This document shows positions 54,001 through 61,545 of a stretch of 64,000 nt of DNA, piece after piece (within the stretch, counting starts at the first letter, position 1; the number at the start of each line of letters is the position of its first letter). The stretch is taken from NCBI RefSeq assembly GCF_021173675.1, contig NZ_JAIHON010000013.1, positions 248,001 to 312,000 on the forward strand, written 5' to 3'. Both the position numbers and the translations under genes were made by a program. The notes under the pieces are model-generated. The model worked only from the letters and a program-made list of their open reading frames with translations. It was not told where the DNA came from and ran no database searches. The DNA is from Streptomyces lincolnensis (lineage in GTDB: Bacteria; Actinomycetota; Actinomycetes; Streptomycetales; Streptomycetaceae).

Positions 54001-55789
54001 GGCCGAATCCCCGGATTCCGTCCTGGAGTTGGAGTGGGACACCCAGGGCCGCCCGGTCGCCGAGACGGTCGACGGCCGCACCCACCGCTACACCTACGAC
54101 GCGGCAGGCCGCCGCACCGCCCGCACCACACCCACCGGCACGGTCACCACCCAGACCTACGACGTGGCCGGCAACCGCACGGCGCTGCACCTCGCGGGCC
54201 ACCGGCTGCACTTCACCCACGACGCCCTCGGCCGAGAACTCACCCGCACCTTCGGCGCCGCCGACCACGCCGTGACCCTCGCGACCTCCTGGGACGCCCT
54301 CGGCCGGGTCGGCGAACAGAGCCTCGCCGCCCACGGCCGCACCCTGCGCGCCCGCGCCTACACCTACCGGCCCGACCACCACCTCCTCGCCGTCACCAAC
54401 CAACTCACCGGCGAGCAACGGCAGTTCACACTCGACCCGGACGGCCGACCGACCGGTGTCGACGCCCGCGGCTGGACCGAGCGCTACCTCTACGACAGCG
54501 AGGGCAACCAGACCGAGGCCGCCTGGCCCGACCGCGCCCCGCACCCCGACGCCCGCGGCCCTCGCACCTACGACGGCGGACGGCTGCGCAGCGCCGGGTC
54601 CCTGCACTACACCTACGACGCCGCCGGCCGTGTCGTCGAACGCCGCCGCAAGCGCCTGTCCCGCAAGCCCGAGGTCTGGCGCTACACCTGGGACGCCGAG
54701 GACCGTCTCACCTCCTGCACCACCCCCGACGGCACGCTGTGGACGTACACCTACGACGCCTTCGCCCGCCGCACCGCCAAGCGCCGGCACGCCGCCGACG
54801 GCACGGTCGTCGAGCAGACCGTCTTCTCCTGGGACGGCGGACGTCTCTCCGAACAGACCGACAGCACCACGCACACGACGCTGACCTGGGAGTACGACGG
54901 CATGCGGCCGCTCGCCCAGGCGGAGAGACGGTACGCGGGCGAGGACCGGAAGGATCGGGCGGACGAGGGGGACCAGAGAGACCAACGGGACACCGACTCC
55001 CGCTTCTTCGCCATCGTCACCGACCTCATCGGCACCCCCACCGAACTCGTCGACGACACCGGCGCCATCGCCTGGCACAGCCGCACCACCGAGTGGGGCA
55101 GCACCGCCTGGAGCCGCGACGCCACCGCGTACACCCCCCTGCGCTTCCCCGGCCAGTACGCCGACCCCGAGACCGGCCTGCACTACAACCACTTCCGCCA
55201 CTACGACCCCGAACCGGGCCGCTATGTCACCCCGGACCCCCTGGGCCTGGCACCCGCGCCCAACCCGGCGGGGTACGTGGACAATCCGGCGACGACTGGC
55301 GATCCGATGGGGCTGGCGCCGTGCATGCAGGCGCTGGAGGACATGGCGACGCAGATCAACAACCTCAAGCCGGAGGGCCGGGCCCGCAACAGCCAGGTGG
55401 TCGCCCTGATCCACGCTCAGACGCCCAAGGGGCCGGTCACCTTCGTCGCCGGCACCAGCAAGAGCAAACTCGACGACGCACAGGTCCAACTGGCCAAGTC
55501 CCTGGGGCTCGTACCGATTCCCAACGACGCCTACATGAAGGTGGCTCCGGGGGTGAAGGGCGGGCACGCCGAACAGAACATCCTCGCGTACCTCAGTCGT
55601 CTGAACGACGGAAAGCAGACGCCGGACTGGCTGCCCACGCACGGCGCGGCATCCAACGTCGTGTGTACGGACTTCTGCTCCCCGCTGATCCGGGGCAGCA
55701 ACGGAGCGATGTACGGCGAGGTGTATCCAGGCACCCAGGGCACCCAGCAGAAACAGTTCTACTGGCCCGCACGGCACTCACCGAGGTAG
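51041..55789 (+). CDS. Rhs/YD-repeat polymorphic toxin with C-terminal deaminase-like domain
   Basis: 1582 residues. Residues 1-180 form a helical N-terminal part of the type linked to type VII-like export in Gram-positives. A Gly/Ser linker follows (about 215-232), then a DUF6531-like segment starting at CKSDPVDIAGGELVLPQTDLE, more than 20 YD repeats (GRVVRTIGPDG, YDAAGRV), and the core end RYVTPDPLGLAP ... TGDPMGLAP. The last 154 residues are the toxin: HAE (1509-1511) and Cys1542/Cys1546 in VCTDFC make a zinc-deaminase pattern (C-x3-C). GTG start with a weak ribosome site. The next gene is the likely immunity factor. Confidence 0.85.
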   Translation: MGYTIPEGVDTMLDIVGVGWPNVDEDAYRDMADSLREFADNAETDAYDGHQYIQRLLSSGRSESLNALDEHWRKVEGKQKDLAAAARIVGGALDRVADIIVARKIAAVAELADLCATVGVTLAFAPVTAGLSTLLAGAKIAATRIAFKRILKEMAEAAVSEIVATLTEPAVAAIENVVADLAIQTAMNVTGLQDGYDTGQTAQAAKDGMRLNSAGGGGGSGASGGGGGGRLGIDYDAHGRAGLDLAGVQVNMKSRTGGSLGKAKGHHGRAKGKDSLTAVLDTTIDGVVTKLGKALDDLGDHVGDKLPRAMRGSAKTHNDTDLDVRDRVDRVDGRDGKGGTGRGAKGGVDEGRRRNPPTSLAGAKDNPRENAIPLDKRRCKSDPVDIAGGELVLPQTDLELAAVLPLVLRRTHLSGYTYGRSFGPSWAATLDERLELTGTGVAWAREDGSVLLYPRLPGEDGEEVLPLEGERLPLTFVERGVLGEVTYAVTDCRTGGLIRRFTGSPYQGSALYWLTEVEDRNGNTLRFGRDEDGLPATVDHDGGYHVTVTTDPALGRVTALALHTPDGPARLAAFDYDEDGNLAAVTNSSGLPLRFTYDQDRRLTSWTDRNDSTYRYEYDASGRVVRTIGPDGFLSSTFAYSTYGDDGLRVTHFTDSTGATTVFRLNHLLQVVAETDPLGDTVTQTWDRYDRLLRRTDGQGRTTEWTWDEHGNLLAVHEADGTVTTAEYDDQGMPLVVTGPDGAVWRREYDEAGNNTALIAPDGTVTRYAHDARGGITAITDPTGATETFRPNAAGLPMARTDALGHTHTFTRDAFGRPTSITDPLGHVTRLEWTTEGRLVRRVEPDGTESTWTYDAEGNCLTETDASGGTTRYEYTHFDLLAARVRPGGTRHEFTYDTEMRLTGVRNSAGRTWSYTHDAAGRVTSETDFDGRTLTYAYDPLGGWISRTNPLGQTVTQHRDALGRLTAKDVDGTVTTFAHDPAGRLVRAESPDSVLELEWDTQGRPVAETVDGRTHRYTYDAAGRRTARTTPTGTVTTQTYDVAGNRTALHLAGHRLHFTHDALGRELTRTFGAADHAVTLATSWDALGRVGEQSLAAHGRTLRARAYTYRPDHHLLAVTNQLTGEQRQFTLDPDGRPTGVDARGWTERYLYDSEGNQTEAAWPDRAPHPDARGPRTYDGGRLRSAGSLHYTYDAAGRVVERRRKRLSRKPEVWRYTWDAEDRLTSCTTPDGTLWTYTYDAFARRTAKRRHAADGTVVEQTVFSWDGGRLSEQTDSTTHTTLTWEYDGMRPLAQAERRYAGEDRKDRADEGDQRDQRDTDSRFFAIVTDLIGTPTELVDDTGAIAWHSRTTEWGSTAWSRDATAYTPLRFPGQYADPETGLHYNHFRHYDPEPGRYVTPDPLGLAPAPNPAGYVDNPATTGDPMGLAPCMQALEDMATQINNLKPEGRARNSQVVALIHAQTPKGPVTFVAGTSKSKLDDAQVQLAKSLGLVPIPNDAYMKVAPGVKGGHAEQNILAYLSRLNDGKQTPDWLPTHGAASNVVCTDFCSPLIRGSNGAMYGEVYPGTQGTQQKQFYWPARHSPR

Positions 55790-55798
55790 ACAACACCC

Positions 55799-56809
55799 AT
55801 GAACTACGCACACGTCTCCGCCGAGCTCCTGGCCGAAGAGGAACTGCCGGGCTACGGGAGCCGATCGGGCCGTTACGACTCCTTCCTGGTGCGCGACCGC
55901 GCCTGCTGGCTGGTCTCCGCGACCGGAGACGAACCGCTGGTGGGGCGCGTGGCGGCGGAGACCTCCCGCCTCTTCGCAGAGCAGCGCCGCTGGCCCGCCC
56001 CCCGGCCCGGTCACGGGCACGGATTCGCCTCGCCTCTGCCGGACGGAGGGCTCGCGACGGTCGACAACGGCCTGGTCACGGTGTACGACGGGGCGTCCGG
56101 CGTGCGGTGGCGGCATGAGTTCGATCCGTGGTCCGACTCGGAGAACGCCGGTGCGTCCTGCGTCGCCGATGCCTCGGGCCGCCGCCTCCTCGTCACCACC
56201 ACGGGCGATCTCGGTGCGGACGGGTCCTACGCGGGGGACCTGTGCGTCGCCCTCGATCTGGCCGACGGGCGACCCGTCACCGAGACGGTGCTGCCGTCGG
56301 CGACCGCGGGCTATGTCTTCCAGCAGTCCCTGACCGACCCAGCACAGCTGTTCCTCGACGCGCTGATGGGTGACACCTTCCACTCGCTGGCGGTCACCTT
56401 GCGCGACGACATCCTGCGCGTGGAGAACATCGGCGTGGAGAACGATCCGTTCGGTGGGCTCGCCCTGAACGGCGCGGTGATCAAGACGGATGTCGGCGGC
56501 GGGTGGCTGAGCCGCTGGGAGGAGGGCCAGGAGGACATCGTCACCGAAGCCGAGGACGTCCTCCCCGAGGGGATGCTTTTCGTCGGACACCGCCCCGGCT
56601 TCCTGGACAAGAACCGGGTCCTGGCCGCCGCGTCGGAGGAAGACGACGCGACGGCCAACCGGCACCTCGTCCTCGACGCCCACACCCTCCGCCCCGTCGC
56701 CGAACTCGACTACCCCGGCACCGCTTCCCAGGATCCCCTGGCCCTCGGCGACGGCACCTGGCTGACCGCGTCGGGGGACGTCGTACGGCGTTGGCGGGTG
56801 GCCGACTGA
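55799..56809 (+). CDS. Candidate immunity protein for the Rhs toxin
   Basis: 336 residues, no named family. Beta-rich, propeller-like pattern (DNGLVTVYDGASGVRWRHEF; RHLVLDAHTLRPVAELDYPG; DGTWLTASGDVVRRW). Acidic overall, as immunity proteins often are. It begins nine bases after the toxin stop and has a decayed tandem copy behind it, the usual picture for Rhs immunity arrays. Function is inferred from position. Confidence 0.65.
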   Translation: MNYAHVSAELLAEEELPGYGSRSGRYDSFLVRDRACWLVSATGDEPLVGRVAAETSRLFAEQRRWPAPRPGHGHGFASPLPDGGLATVDNGLVTVYDGASGVRWRHEFDPWSDSENAGASCVADASGRRLLVTTTGDLGADGSYAGDLCVALDLADGRPVTETVLPSATAGYVFQQSLTDPAQLFLDALMGDTFHSLAVTLRDDILRVENIGVENDPFGGLALNGAVIKTDVGGGWLSRWEEGQEDIVTEAEDVLPEGMLFVGHRPGFLDKNRVLAAASEEDDATANRHLVLDAHTLRPVAELDYPGTASQDPLALGDGTWLTASGDVVRRWRVAD

Positions 56810-57305
56810 GCACGCGTGTCGCCGCGCACCTCCTCGCGGAGGACCGGCTGCCCGGTATCGGCGTCCGCATCGGCCGCTACGACGGCCGGCTGGTACGGCG
56901 GCGGACCAACTGGCTGGTCGCCGAGGACGCGGGGCGGATCGTCGTGGGCCGGATCGCCCAGGATCCGGCCCGGGTGTTCAGCCGCGGACACCGGTGGCCG
57001 TCGCCCGACCCCGCGCGGAGCCACGGCTACGCCTTCCAACAGTCCCTCACGGACCCGGCCCAACTGTTCCTCGACGCGGCGATGGGGGCACCGGACACCT
57101 GGACAAGAACCGCGTCCTGGCGGCTGCGGCCGAGGAGGAGTGGTCCCAGGTGTCCCGCCACCTCCTCCTCGACAGTCGCACGCTGCGACCGGTCGCCGAA
57201 GTCCGGTATCCCGGCACGTCCTGCCTCGACCCCATCGCCCTCGGCGACGGCACCTGGCTGACCACGGACGGCGATCTGGTGCGGCGGTGGCGGTCGGCCG
57301 GCTGA
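56806..57305 (+). pseudogene. Decayed second copy of the immunity gene
   Basis: The frame at 56806-57110 copies the start (RVAAHLLAEDRLPGIGVRIGRYD against the intact AELLAEEELPGYGSRSGRYD). It then jumps from RSHG straight to YAFQQSLTDPAQLFLDAAMG, deleting the middle. After that the match continues in another frame (DKNRVLAAAAEEEW ... GDGTWLTTDGDLVRRW, ending at 57305). An internal deletion, a second deletion with frameshift and the lack of a proper start mark it as a pseudogene. Confidence 0.75.
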
Positions 57306-57343
57306 CCGGGGGCCGCCCCCGTGCCCACCCCGTGGACGCCCCC

Positions 57344-57372
57344 TTGACGCGGACCGGGTGCCGATCGAGACT
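57344..57372 (+). promoter_or_regulatory. Promoter of the first leader-peptide operon
   Basis: TTGACG (57344-57349) and GAGACT (57367-57372) are 17 bases apart, 35 bases before the leader ATG. CCTAGTGAACAGGTAGG follows between them and the leader. Confidence 0.5.
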
Positions 57373-57406
57373 CCACTTGGGAATCCTAGTGAACAGGTAG
57401 GGAAAC

Positions 57407-57529
57407 ATGGGGCGCCTTGAGCCGGTCGGTGCGCGGGTGAGCCGTACGTCCGGACCGTCGCCCCTGCTGACGTCCCGCCGTCACATCGATCTGCTGCGGG
57501 TGTGCAGCGCGCTCGGGCCCCTGGGCTGA
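57407..57529 (+). CDS. Leader peptide 1 (RHIDLLRVCSA type)
   Basis: 40 residues starting MGRLEPVGARVSRTSG and ending SRRHIDLLRVCSALGPLG. The RHIDL-x-RV-x-SA motif is that of the small actinobacterial 'putative leader peptides' found before sulfur-assimilation and sulfonate genes; a single Cys (residue 33) follows the motif. AGGTAGGG lies just upstream. It precedes the GST-like gene by 72 bases and probably controls it by attenuation or coupling when cysteine is scarce. Confidence 0.75.
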   Translation: MGRLEPVGARVSRTSGPSPLLTSRRHIDLLRVCSALGPLG

Positions 57530-57601
57530 GCCCTCGCGCCGCTGGTACCCGACGACGCCTCCGCCGCGCGTACGTCCGCGCGCCGAACCCCGGGGAGACC
57601 C

Positions 57602-58471
57602 ATGACCGTCACACCGTTCGCCCCCGTCCCCTCCGCCCAGCAGACCCCGGCCTTCCGCGGACGGATCGGGCGGGACGCGCGCAGCGGGCACTACGCCGTG
57701 CCGCGCCGCTACCGCCTCCACCTGTCCACGACCTGTCCCGACGGTCTCCGGATCGCCGTGACGCACAGCCTGCTCGGGCTCGACGACGTCTGTACCGTCA
57801 CGCCGTTGGACGCGGTCCCGGACTGTCCCGACGGCGGGCACTCCGCGCTGCGCCCGCTGTACGAGGCGAGCGTGCACCGGTACCGGGGCGCGGCCGTCGG
57901 GCCGGTGCTGAGCGACGACTGGTCGGGGCGGATCGTCAGCACCCACGCGCCCGACATCACCCGTGACCTGGCCCGGCACTTCGGCGGCGGCCGCCCCACG
58001 CCGTACCCGTGCGGGGCGGAGTCGGAGATCGAGGCCGTGGAGCGGATGTGCGCGCAGGGGATCGAGAGGGCCGCCCAGCTTGCCGGCGCCGCCGGTTCCG
58101 ACCCGGCGGAACGGGACACGGCGCTCGGGAACCTGCTGCACACCCTGGGCGTGCTGGAGCGTCGGCTCGTGGCGGAGGAGTACCTGATCCGGGATCGGAT
58201 CACCGCCGCCGACGTGGAGTTGTGGGTCGCGCTGGTGCAGCTCGACACCGTGCACCGCCACCACCTGGACGCCGCCGCCGTGCACCGCGTCGCCCACCAT
58301 CCCGCCCTGTGGGCCTACGCCCGCCGCCTGGCCGCCCACCCGGCCTTCGGCGCGCACCTCGACCTCGACGGCATCGCCCGCCGTCACCACGCCCGTTGCC
58401 GGGGCCTGGAGGCCGCCGGGTCGGCCGTGCAGATCCTGGACTGGGAGTCCCACGCGGCCGGTCGGCCGTAG
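57602..58471 (+). CDS. Glutathione S-transferase-like protein (ECM4/Xi-type)
   Basis: 289 residues. The N-terminal thioredoxin-like part keeps a CP pair (LSTTCPDGLRIAV, Cys45) where glutathionyl-hydroquinone reductases have CPWAHR. The C-terminal helical GST domain is clear (RITAADVELWVALVQLDT). Actinomycetes use mycothiol rather than glutathione, so the thiol partner is open. It is preceded by leader peptide 1 and followed by the sulfur-type monooxygenases, suggesting a role in handling organosulfur compounds. Confidence 0.75.
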   Translation: MTVTPFAPVPSAQQTPAFRGRIGRDARSGHYAVPRRYRLHLSTTCPDGLRIAVTHSLLGLDDVCTVTPLDAVPDCPDGGHSALRPLYEASVHRYRGAAVGPVLSDDWSGRIVSTHAPDITRDLARHFGGGRPTPYPCGAESEIEAVERMCAQGIERAAQLAGAAGSDPAERDTALGNLLHTLGVLERRLVAEEYLIRDRITAADVELWVALVQLDTVHRHHLDAAAVHRVAHHPALWAYARRLAAHPAFGAHLDLDGIARRHHARCRGLEAAGSAVQILDWESHAAGRP

Positions 58472-58476
58472 CCGAA

Positions 58477-58520
58477 GGGCAGAGGGCAGGGGGCAGGGGG
58501 CAGGGGGCAGGGGGCAGGGG
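58477..58520. repeat. G-rich GGGGCAGG-type tandem repeat
   Basis: Seven G-tracts of three to five G spaced by CA or CAGA, with a repeating GGGCAGGG unit. It could form a G-quadruplex in DNA or RNA just after the GST gene. Confidence 0.8.
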
Positions 58521-58563
58521 AACACATCCCGGGCCCGGGGTGTTGTCACGCATGACGAGATCC

Positions 58564-58587
58564 GTCGGGCGCTGCCGCGCGCCCGAC
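58564..58587. terminator. Hairpin upstream of leader peptide 2
   Basis: GTCGGGCGC (58564-58572) and GCGCCCGAC (58579-58587) form a perfect 9-bp stem with a 6-base loop. It is either the GST-gene terminator or part of the next leader RNA. Confidence 0.55.
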
Positions 58588-58625
58588 GCGCCCGAAAGGG
58601 CACCCGCCAGGAGGAGGTGACGGAC

Positions 58626-58712
58626 GTGACGCGCACACTCCGCTCCGTCCACCTGTACTCCCGGCCGCACATCGATCTCCAGCGCGTGTCCGCCGCGCTC
58701 TGTCGCTCCTGA
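58626..58712 (+). CDS. Leader peptide 2 (PHIDLQRVSA type)
   Basis: 28 residues, MTRTLRSVHLYSRPHIDLQR then VSAALCRS, with the same HIDL-x-RV-SA core as leader 1 and one Cys near the end. GTG at 58626 behind AGGAGGTGA; an in-frame GTG at 58617 is possible. It precedes the two monooxygenase genes by 84 bases. The bases 58611-58619 covering its ribosome site are complementary to 58788-58796. Confidence 0.72.
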   Translation: MTRTLRSVHLYSRPHIDLQRVSAALCRS

Positions 58713-58796
58713 CTGACCCGTCCCGGCCCCAGCCGCCGTGCCCCGCCCGTGCGCGGGCCGGCGTACTCGTACGGACCTTCAGGAAGGCACCTCCTC

Positions 58797-60014
58797 GTGT
58801 CCCCTTCTTCGTCTTCTGCCGCTTCTCTCCCTCCGCTGCACCTCGCCGTCGCCCTGGACGGCACCGGCTGGCACCCCGCCTCCTGGCGCGAGCCGGTGGC
58901 CCGACCCCGTGAGCTGTTCACCGCCGGCTACTGGGCCGACCTGGTCGCCGAGGCCGAACGCGGTCTGCTCGACTTCGTCACCTTCGAGGACGGCCTGGGC
59001 CTTCAGTCCTCGCACCACCTGGAGCTGGACGGCCGCACGGACCAGGTCCGCGGCCGCCTGGACGCCGTACTGATCGCCTCGCGCGTCGCACCCCTCTCCC
59101 GCCACATAGGTCTGGTGCCGACCGTGGTTGCCACCCACACGGAGCCGTTCCACATCTCCAAGGCGATCGCCACCCTCGACTACGTCAGCACCGGCCGCGC
59201 GGGTCTGCGCGTGCAGATCTCCGCCCGCCCGCACGAGGCCGACCACTTCGGCCGCCGTACCGTCCCGCCCGTCGAGGAATACGCCGAGGGGTACGACAGC
59301 CCGGTGGTGACCGAGCTCCTCGACGAGGCCGCCGACCACGTCGAGGTCGTGCGACGGCTCTGGGACAGCTGGGAGGACGACGCCGAGATCCGGGACGTGG
59401 CCACCGGCCGTTTCGTCGACCGGGACAAGCTGCACCACATCGACTTCAAGGGCAGGCACTTCGACGTCAAGGGCCCCTCCATCACCCCGCGCCCGCCCCA
59501 GGGCCAGCCGCTCGTCACCGCCCTCGCCCACGGGACCGTCCCCTACCGGCTGGTGGCCCGCCGGGCCGACCTCGGCCACGTCACCCCGCACGACGCCGAC
59601 GACGCCCGAGCGATCGTCGCCGAGATCCGCGCCGAACAGGAGAACGCGGGCCGGGCGGCCGAACCCCTGCACGTCTTCGGCGATCTCGTGGTCTTCCTGG
59701 ACGACGACCCGGCCGAGGCCGCCGCCCGCCGGGACCGGCTCGACGCGCTCACCCCGGAGCCGTACACGAGTGACGCCCGCGTCTTCACCGGGACGCCCGC
59801 CCAACTCGCCGACCTGCTCCTGGAGTTGCGGTCGGCCGGTCTGACCGGCTTCCGGCTGCGTCCCGCGGTCCTCGGCCACGATCTGCCGGCCATCACCCGC
59901 GGACTGGTCCCCGAACTCCAGCGCCGGGGCGTCTTCCGTACCGCCTACGAGGCGGACACCCTGCGCGGCCTGCTGGGCCTCGCCCGCCCCGCCAGCCGCT
60001 ACGCCGCCGTCTGA
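58797..60014 (+). CDS. LLM-class FMN-dependent monooxygenase
   Basis: 405 residues of the bacterial luciferase-like barrel. Typical stretches are LLDFVTFEDGLGLQSS, GLVPTVVATHTEPFHISKAIATLDYVSTGRAG (the FMN site) and GRHFDVKGPSITPRPPQGQP. It likely oxidises an organosulfur or amine compound with reduced FMN from a partner reductase (none is adjacent). GTG with AGGAAGG nine bases upstream. Preceded by leader peptide 2 and followed by a second LLM enzyme. Confidence 0.82.
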   Translation: MSPSSSSAASLPPLHLAVALDGTGWHPASWREPVARPRELFTAGYWADLVAEAERGLLDFVTFEDGLGLQSSHHLELDGRTDQVRGRLDAVLIASRVAPLSRHIGLVPTVVATHTEPFHISKAIATLDYVSTGRAGLRVQISARPHEADHFGRRTVPPVEEYAEGYDSPVVTELLDEAADHVEVVRRLWDSWEDDAEIRDVATGRFVDRDKLHHIDFKGRHFDVKGPSITPRPPQGQPLVTALAHGTVPYRLVARRADLGHVTPHDADDARAIVAEIRAEQENAGRAAEPLHVFGDLVVFLDDDPAEAAARRDRLDALTPEPYTSDARVFTGTPAQLADLLLELRSAGLTGFRLRPAVLGHDLPAITRGLVPELQRRGVFRTAYEADTLRGLLGLARPASRYAAV

Positions 60015-60044
60015 GCCTCCGCGTCGGAAGGACCCGCAGATCCC

Positions 60045-61421
60045 ATGAGCAAGCCGCTGAAGCAGATCCATCTGGCCGCGCACTTCCCCGGTGTCAACAA
60101 CACCACCGTGTGGAGCGACCCCGAGGCCGGCAGCCACATCGAGTTCAGCTCCTTCGCGCACTTCGCGCGCACCGCCGAACGCGCCAGGTTCGACTTCCTG
60201 TTCCTCGCCGAGGGCCTGCGGCTGCGTGAACAGGGCGGAAAGATCTACGACCTGGACGTCGTGGGCCGCCCCGACACCTTCACCGTCCTCGCCGCGCTCG
60301 CCGCCGTCACCGAGCACCTCGGCCTGACCGGCACCATCAACTCCACCTTCAACGAGCCCTACGAGGTGGCCCGCCAGTTCGCCAGCCTCGACCATCTCTC
60401 CGGCGGCCGCTCCGCCTGGAACGTCGTCACCTCCTGGGACGCCTTCACCGGCGAGAACTTCCGCCGCGGCGGCTTCCTGCCGCAGCAGGAGCGCTACTCC
60501 CGCGCCAAGGAGTTCCTGGCCACCGCGCACGAACTCTTCGACTCCTGGCACGGCGACGAGATCCTCGCCGACCAGGCGGCGGGACAGTTCCTGCGGGACG
60601 CCAAGGCCGGCTCCTTCGTCCACACCGGCAGGCACTTCGACATCCACGGCCAGTTCAACGTCCCGCGCTCCCCGCAGGGCCGCCCGGTGATCTTCCAGGC
60701 CGGCGACTCCGACGAGGGCCGCGAGTTCGCCGCCTCGGACGCCGACGCGATCTTCAGCCGGTACGCCGGCCTGGAGGAGGGCCGGGCCTTCTACACCGAC
60801 GTCAAGAACCGCCTCGCCAAGTACGGCCGCCGCCCCGACCAGTTGCTGATCCTGCCCGCCGCCACCTTCGCCCTCGCCGACACCGACGCCGAGGCGGAGG
60901 AACTCGCGCGCGAGGTGCGCCGACAGCAGGTCAGCGGGGCCACCGCCCTCAAGCACCTGGAGTTCGTCTGGAACCGGGACCTGTCCTCCTACGACCCGGA
61001 CGGCCCGCTGCCCGACATCGACCCGGACGTCCACGAGAACCACATCTCCCAGGGGCGCGCCCAGGTCCGCATGTACCGGGACCCGCTGGCCACCGCCCGC
61101 GAGTGGCGCGAGCTCGCCGCCGCCCGCGACTGGTCCATCCGCGACCTGGTCATCAACACCGGCAACCGGCAGAACTTCGTGGGCTCACCCGAGACCGTCG
61201 CCCGCACGATCGACGCGTACGTCCAGGCCGACGCCAGCGACGGCTTCATCCTGGTCCCGCACCTCACCCCGACCGGGCTCGACGCCTTCGCCGACAAGGT
61301 CGTACCCCTGCTCCAGGAACGGGGTGTGTTCCGTACCGAGTACGAGGGGCCGACCCTGCGCCACCACCTCGGTCTGGCTCATCCGGACGACGTGCGCGGT
61401 GAGCAACGGGCAGCGTCCTGA
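60045..61421 (+). CDS. NtaA/DszA/SnaA-type FMN-dependent monooxygenase
   Basis: 458 residues. The opening LKQIHLAAHFPGVNNTTVWSDPEAGSHIEF and the block LTGTINSTFNEPYEVARQFASLDHLSGGRSAWNVVTSWD mark the NtaA/SnaA/DszA branch of LLM monooxygenases. These split C-N or C-S bonds or oxidise sulfones with FMNH2. Context (cysteine-type leader peptide, GST-like neighbour) favours a sulfur source as substrate. The start at 60045 has GGAAGGA upstream. Confidence 0.85.
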   Translation: MSKPLKQIHLAAHFPGVNNTTVWSDPEAGSHIEFSSFAHFARTAERARFDFLFLAEGLRLREQGGKIYDLDVVGRPDTFTVLAALAAVTEHLGLTGTINSTFNEPYEVARQFASLDHLSGGRSAWNVVTSWDAFTGENFRRGGFLPQQERYSRAKEFLATAHELFDSWHGDEILADQAAGQFLRDAKAGSFVHTGRHFDIHGQFNVPRSPQGRPVIFQAGDSDEGREFAASDADAIFSRYAGLEEGRAFYTDVKNRLAKYGRRPDQLLILPAATFALADTDAEAEELAREVRRQQVSGATALKHLEFVWNRDLSSYDPDGPLPDIDPDVHENHISQGRAQVRMYRDPLATAREWRELAAARDWSIRDLVINTGNRQNFVGSPETVARTIDAYVQADASDGFILVPHLTPTGLDAFADKVVPLLQERGVFRTEYEGPTLRHHLGLAHPDDVRGEQRAAS

Positions 61422-61439
61422 GCGTCCCCGGCGTGGCGT

Positions 61440-61485
61440 GGTCGGGGGAACGTCTCCCTCCCCCGAAGGTGACGTTCCCCCGACC
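61440..61485. terminator. Very strong bidirectional terminator
   Basis: GGTCGGGGGAACGTC (61440-61454) and GACGTTCCCCCGACC (61471-61485) form a perfect 15-bp stem with a 16-base loop, between convergent genes. Confidence 0.9.
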
Positions 61486-61545
61486 GCTTCCCCCGGCGCC
61501 GGACTGATGGTCCGATCCTCGTCCGTGTGCGACCCGTACGTGCTC

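Noticed and set aside
56816..57400. 194-residue frame over the second immunity copy
   Set aside because: It is in the wrong phase relative to both recognisable segments of the duplicate, so it is a by-product of the decayed gene.
58617..58712. Leader peptide 2 starting at the upstream GTG (58617)
   Set aside because: The ribosome site would be directly against the codon. The GTG at 58626 has normal spacing.
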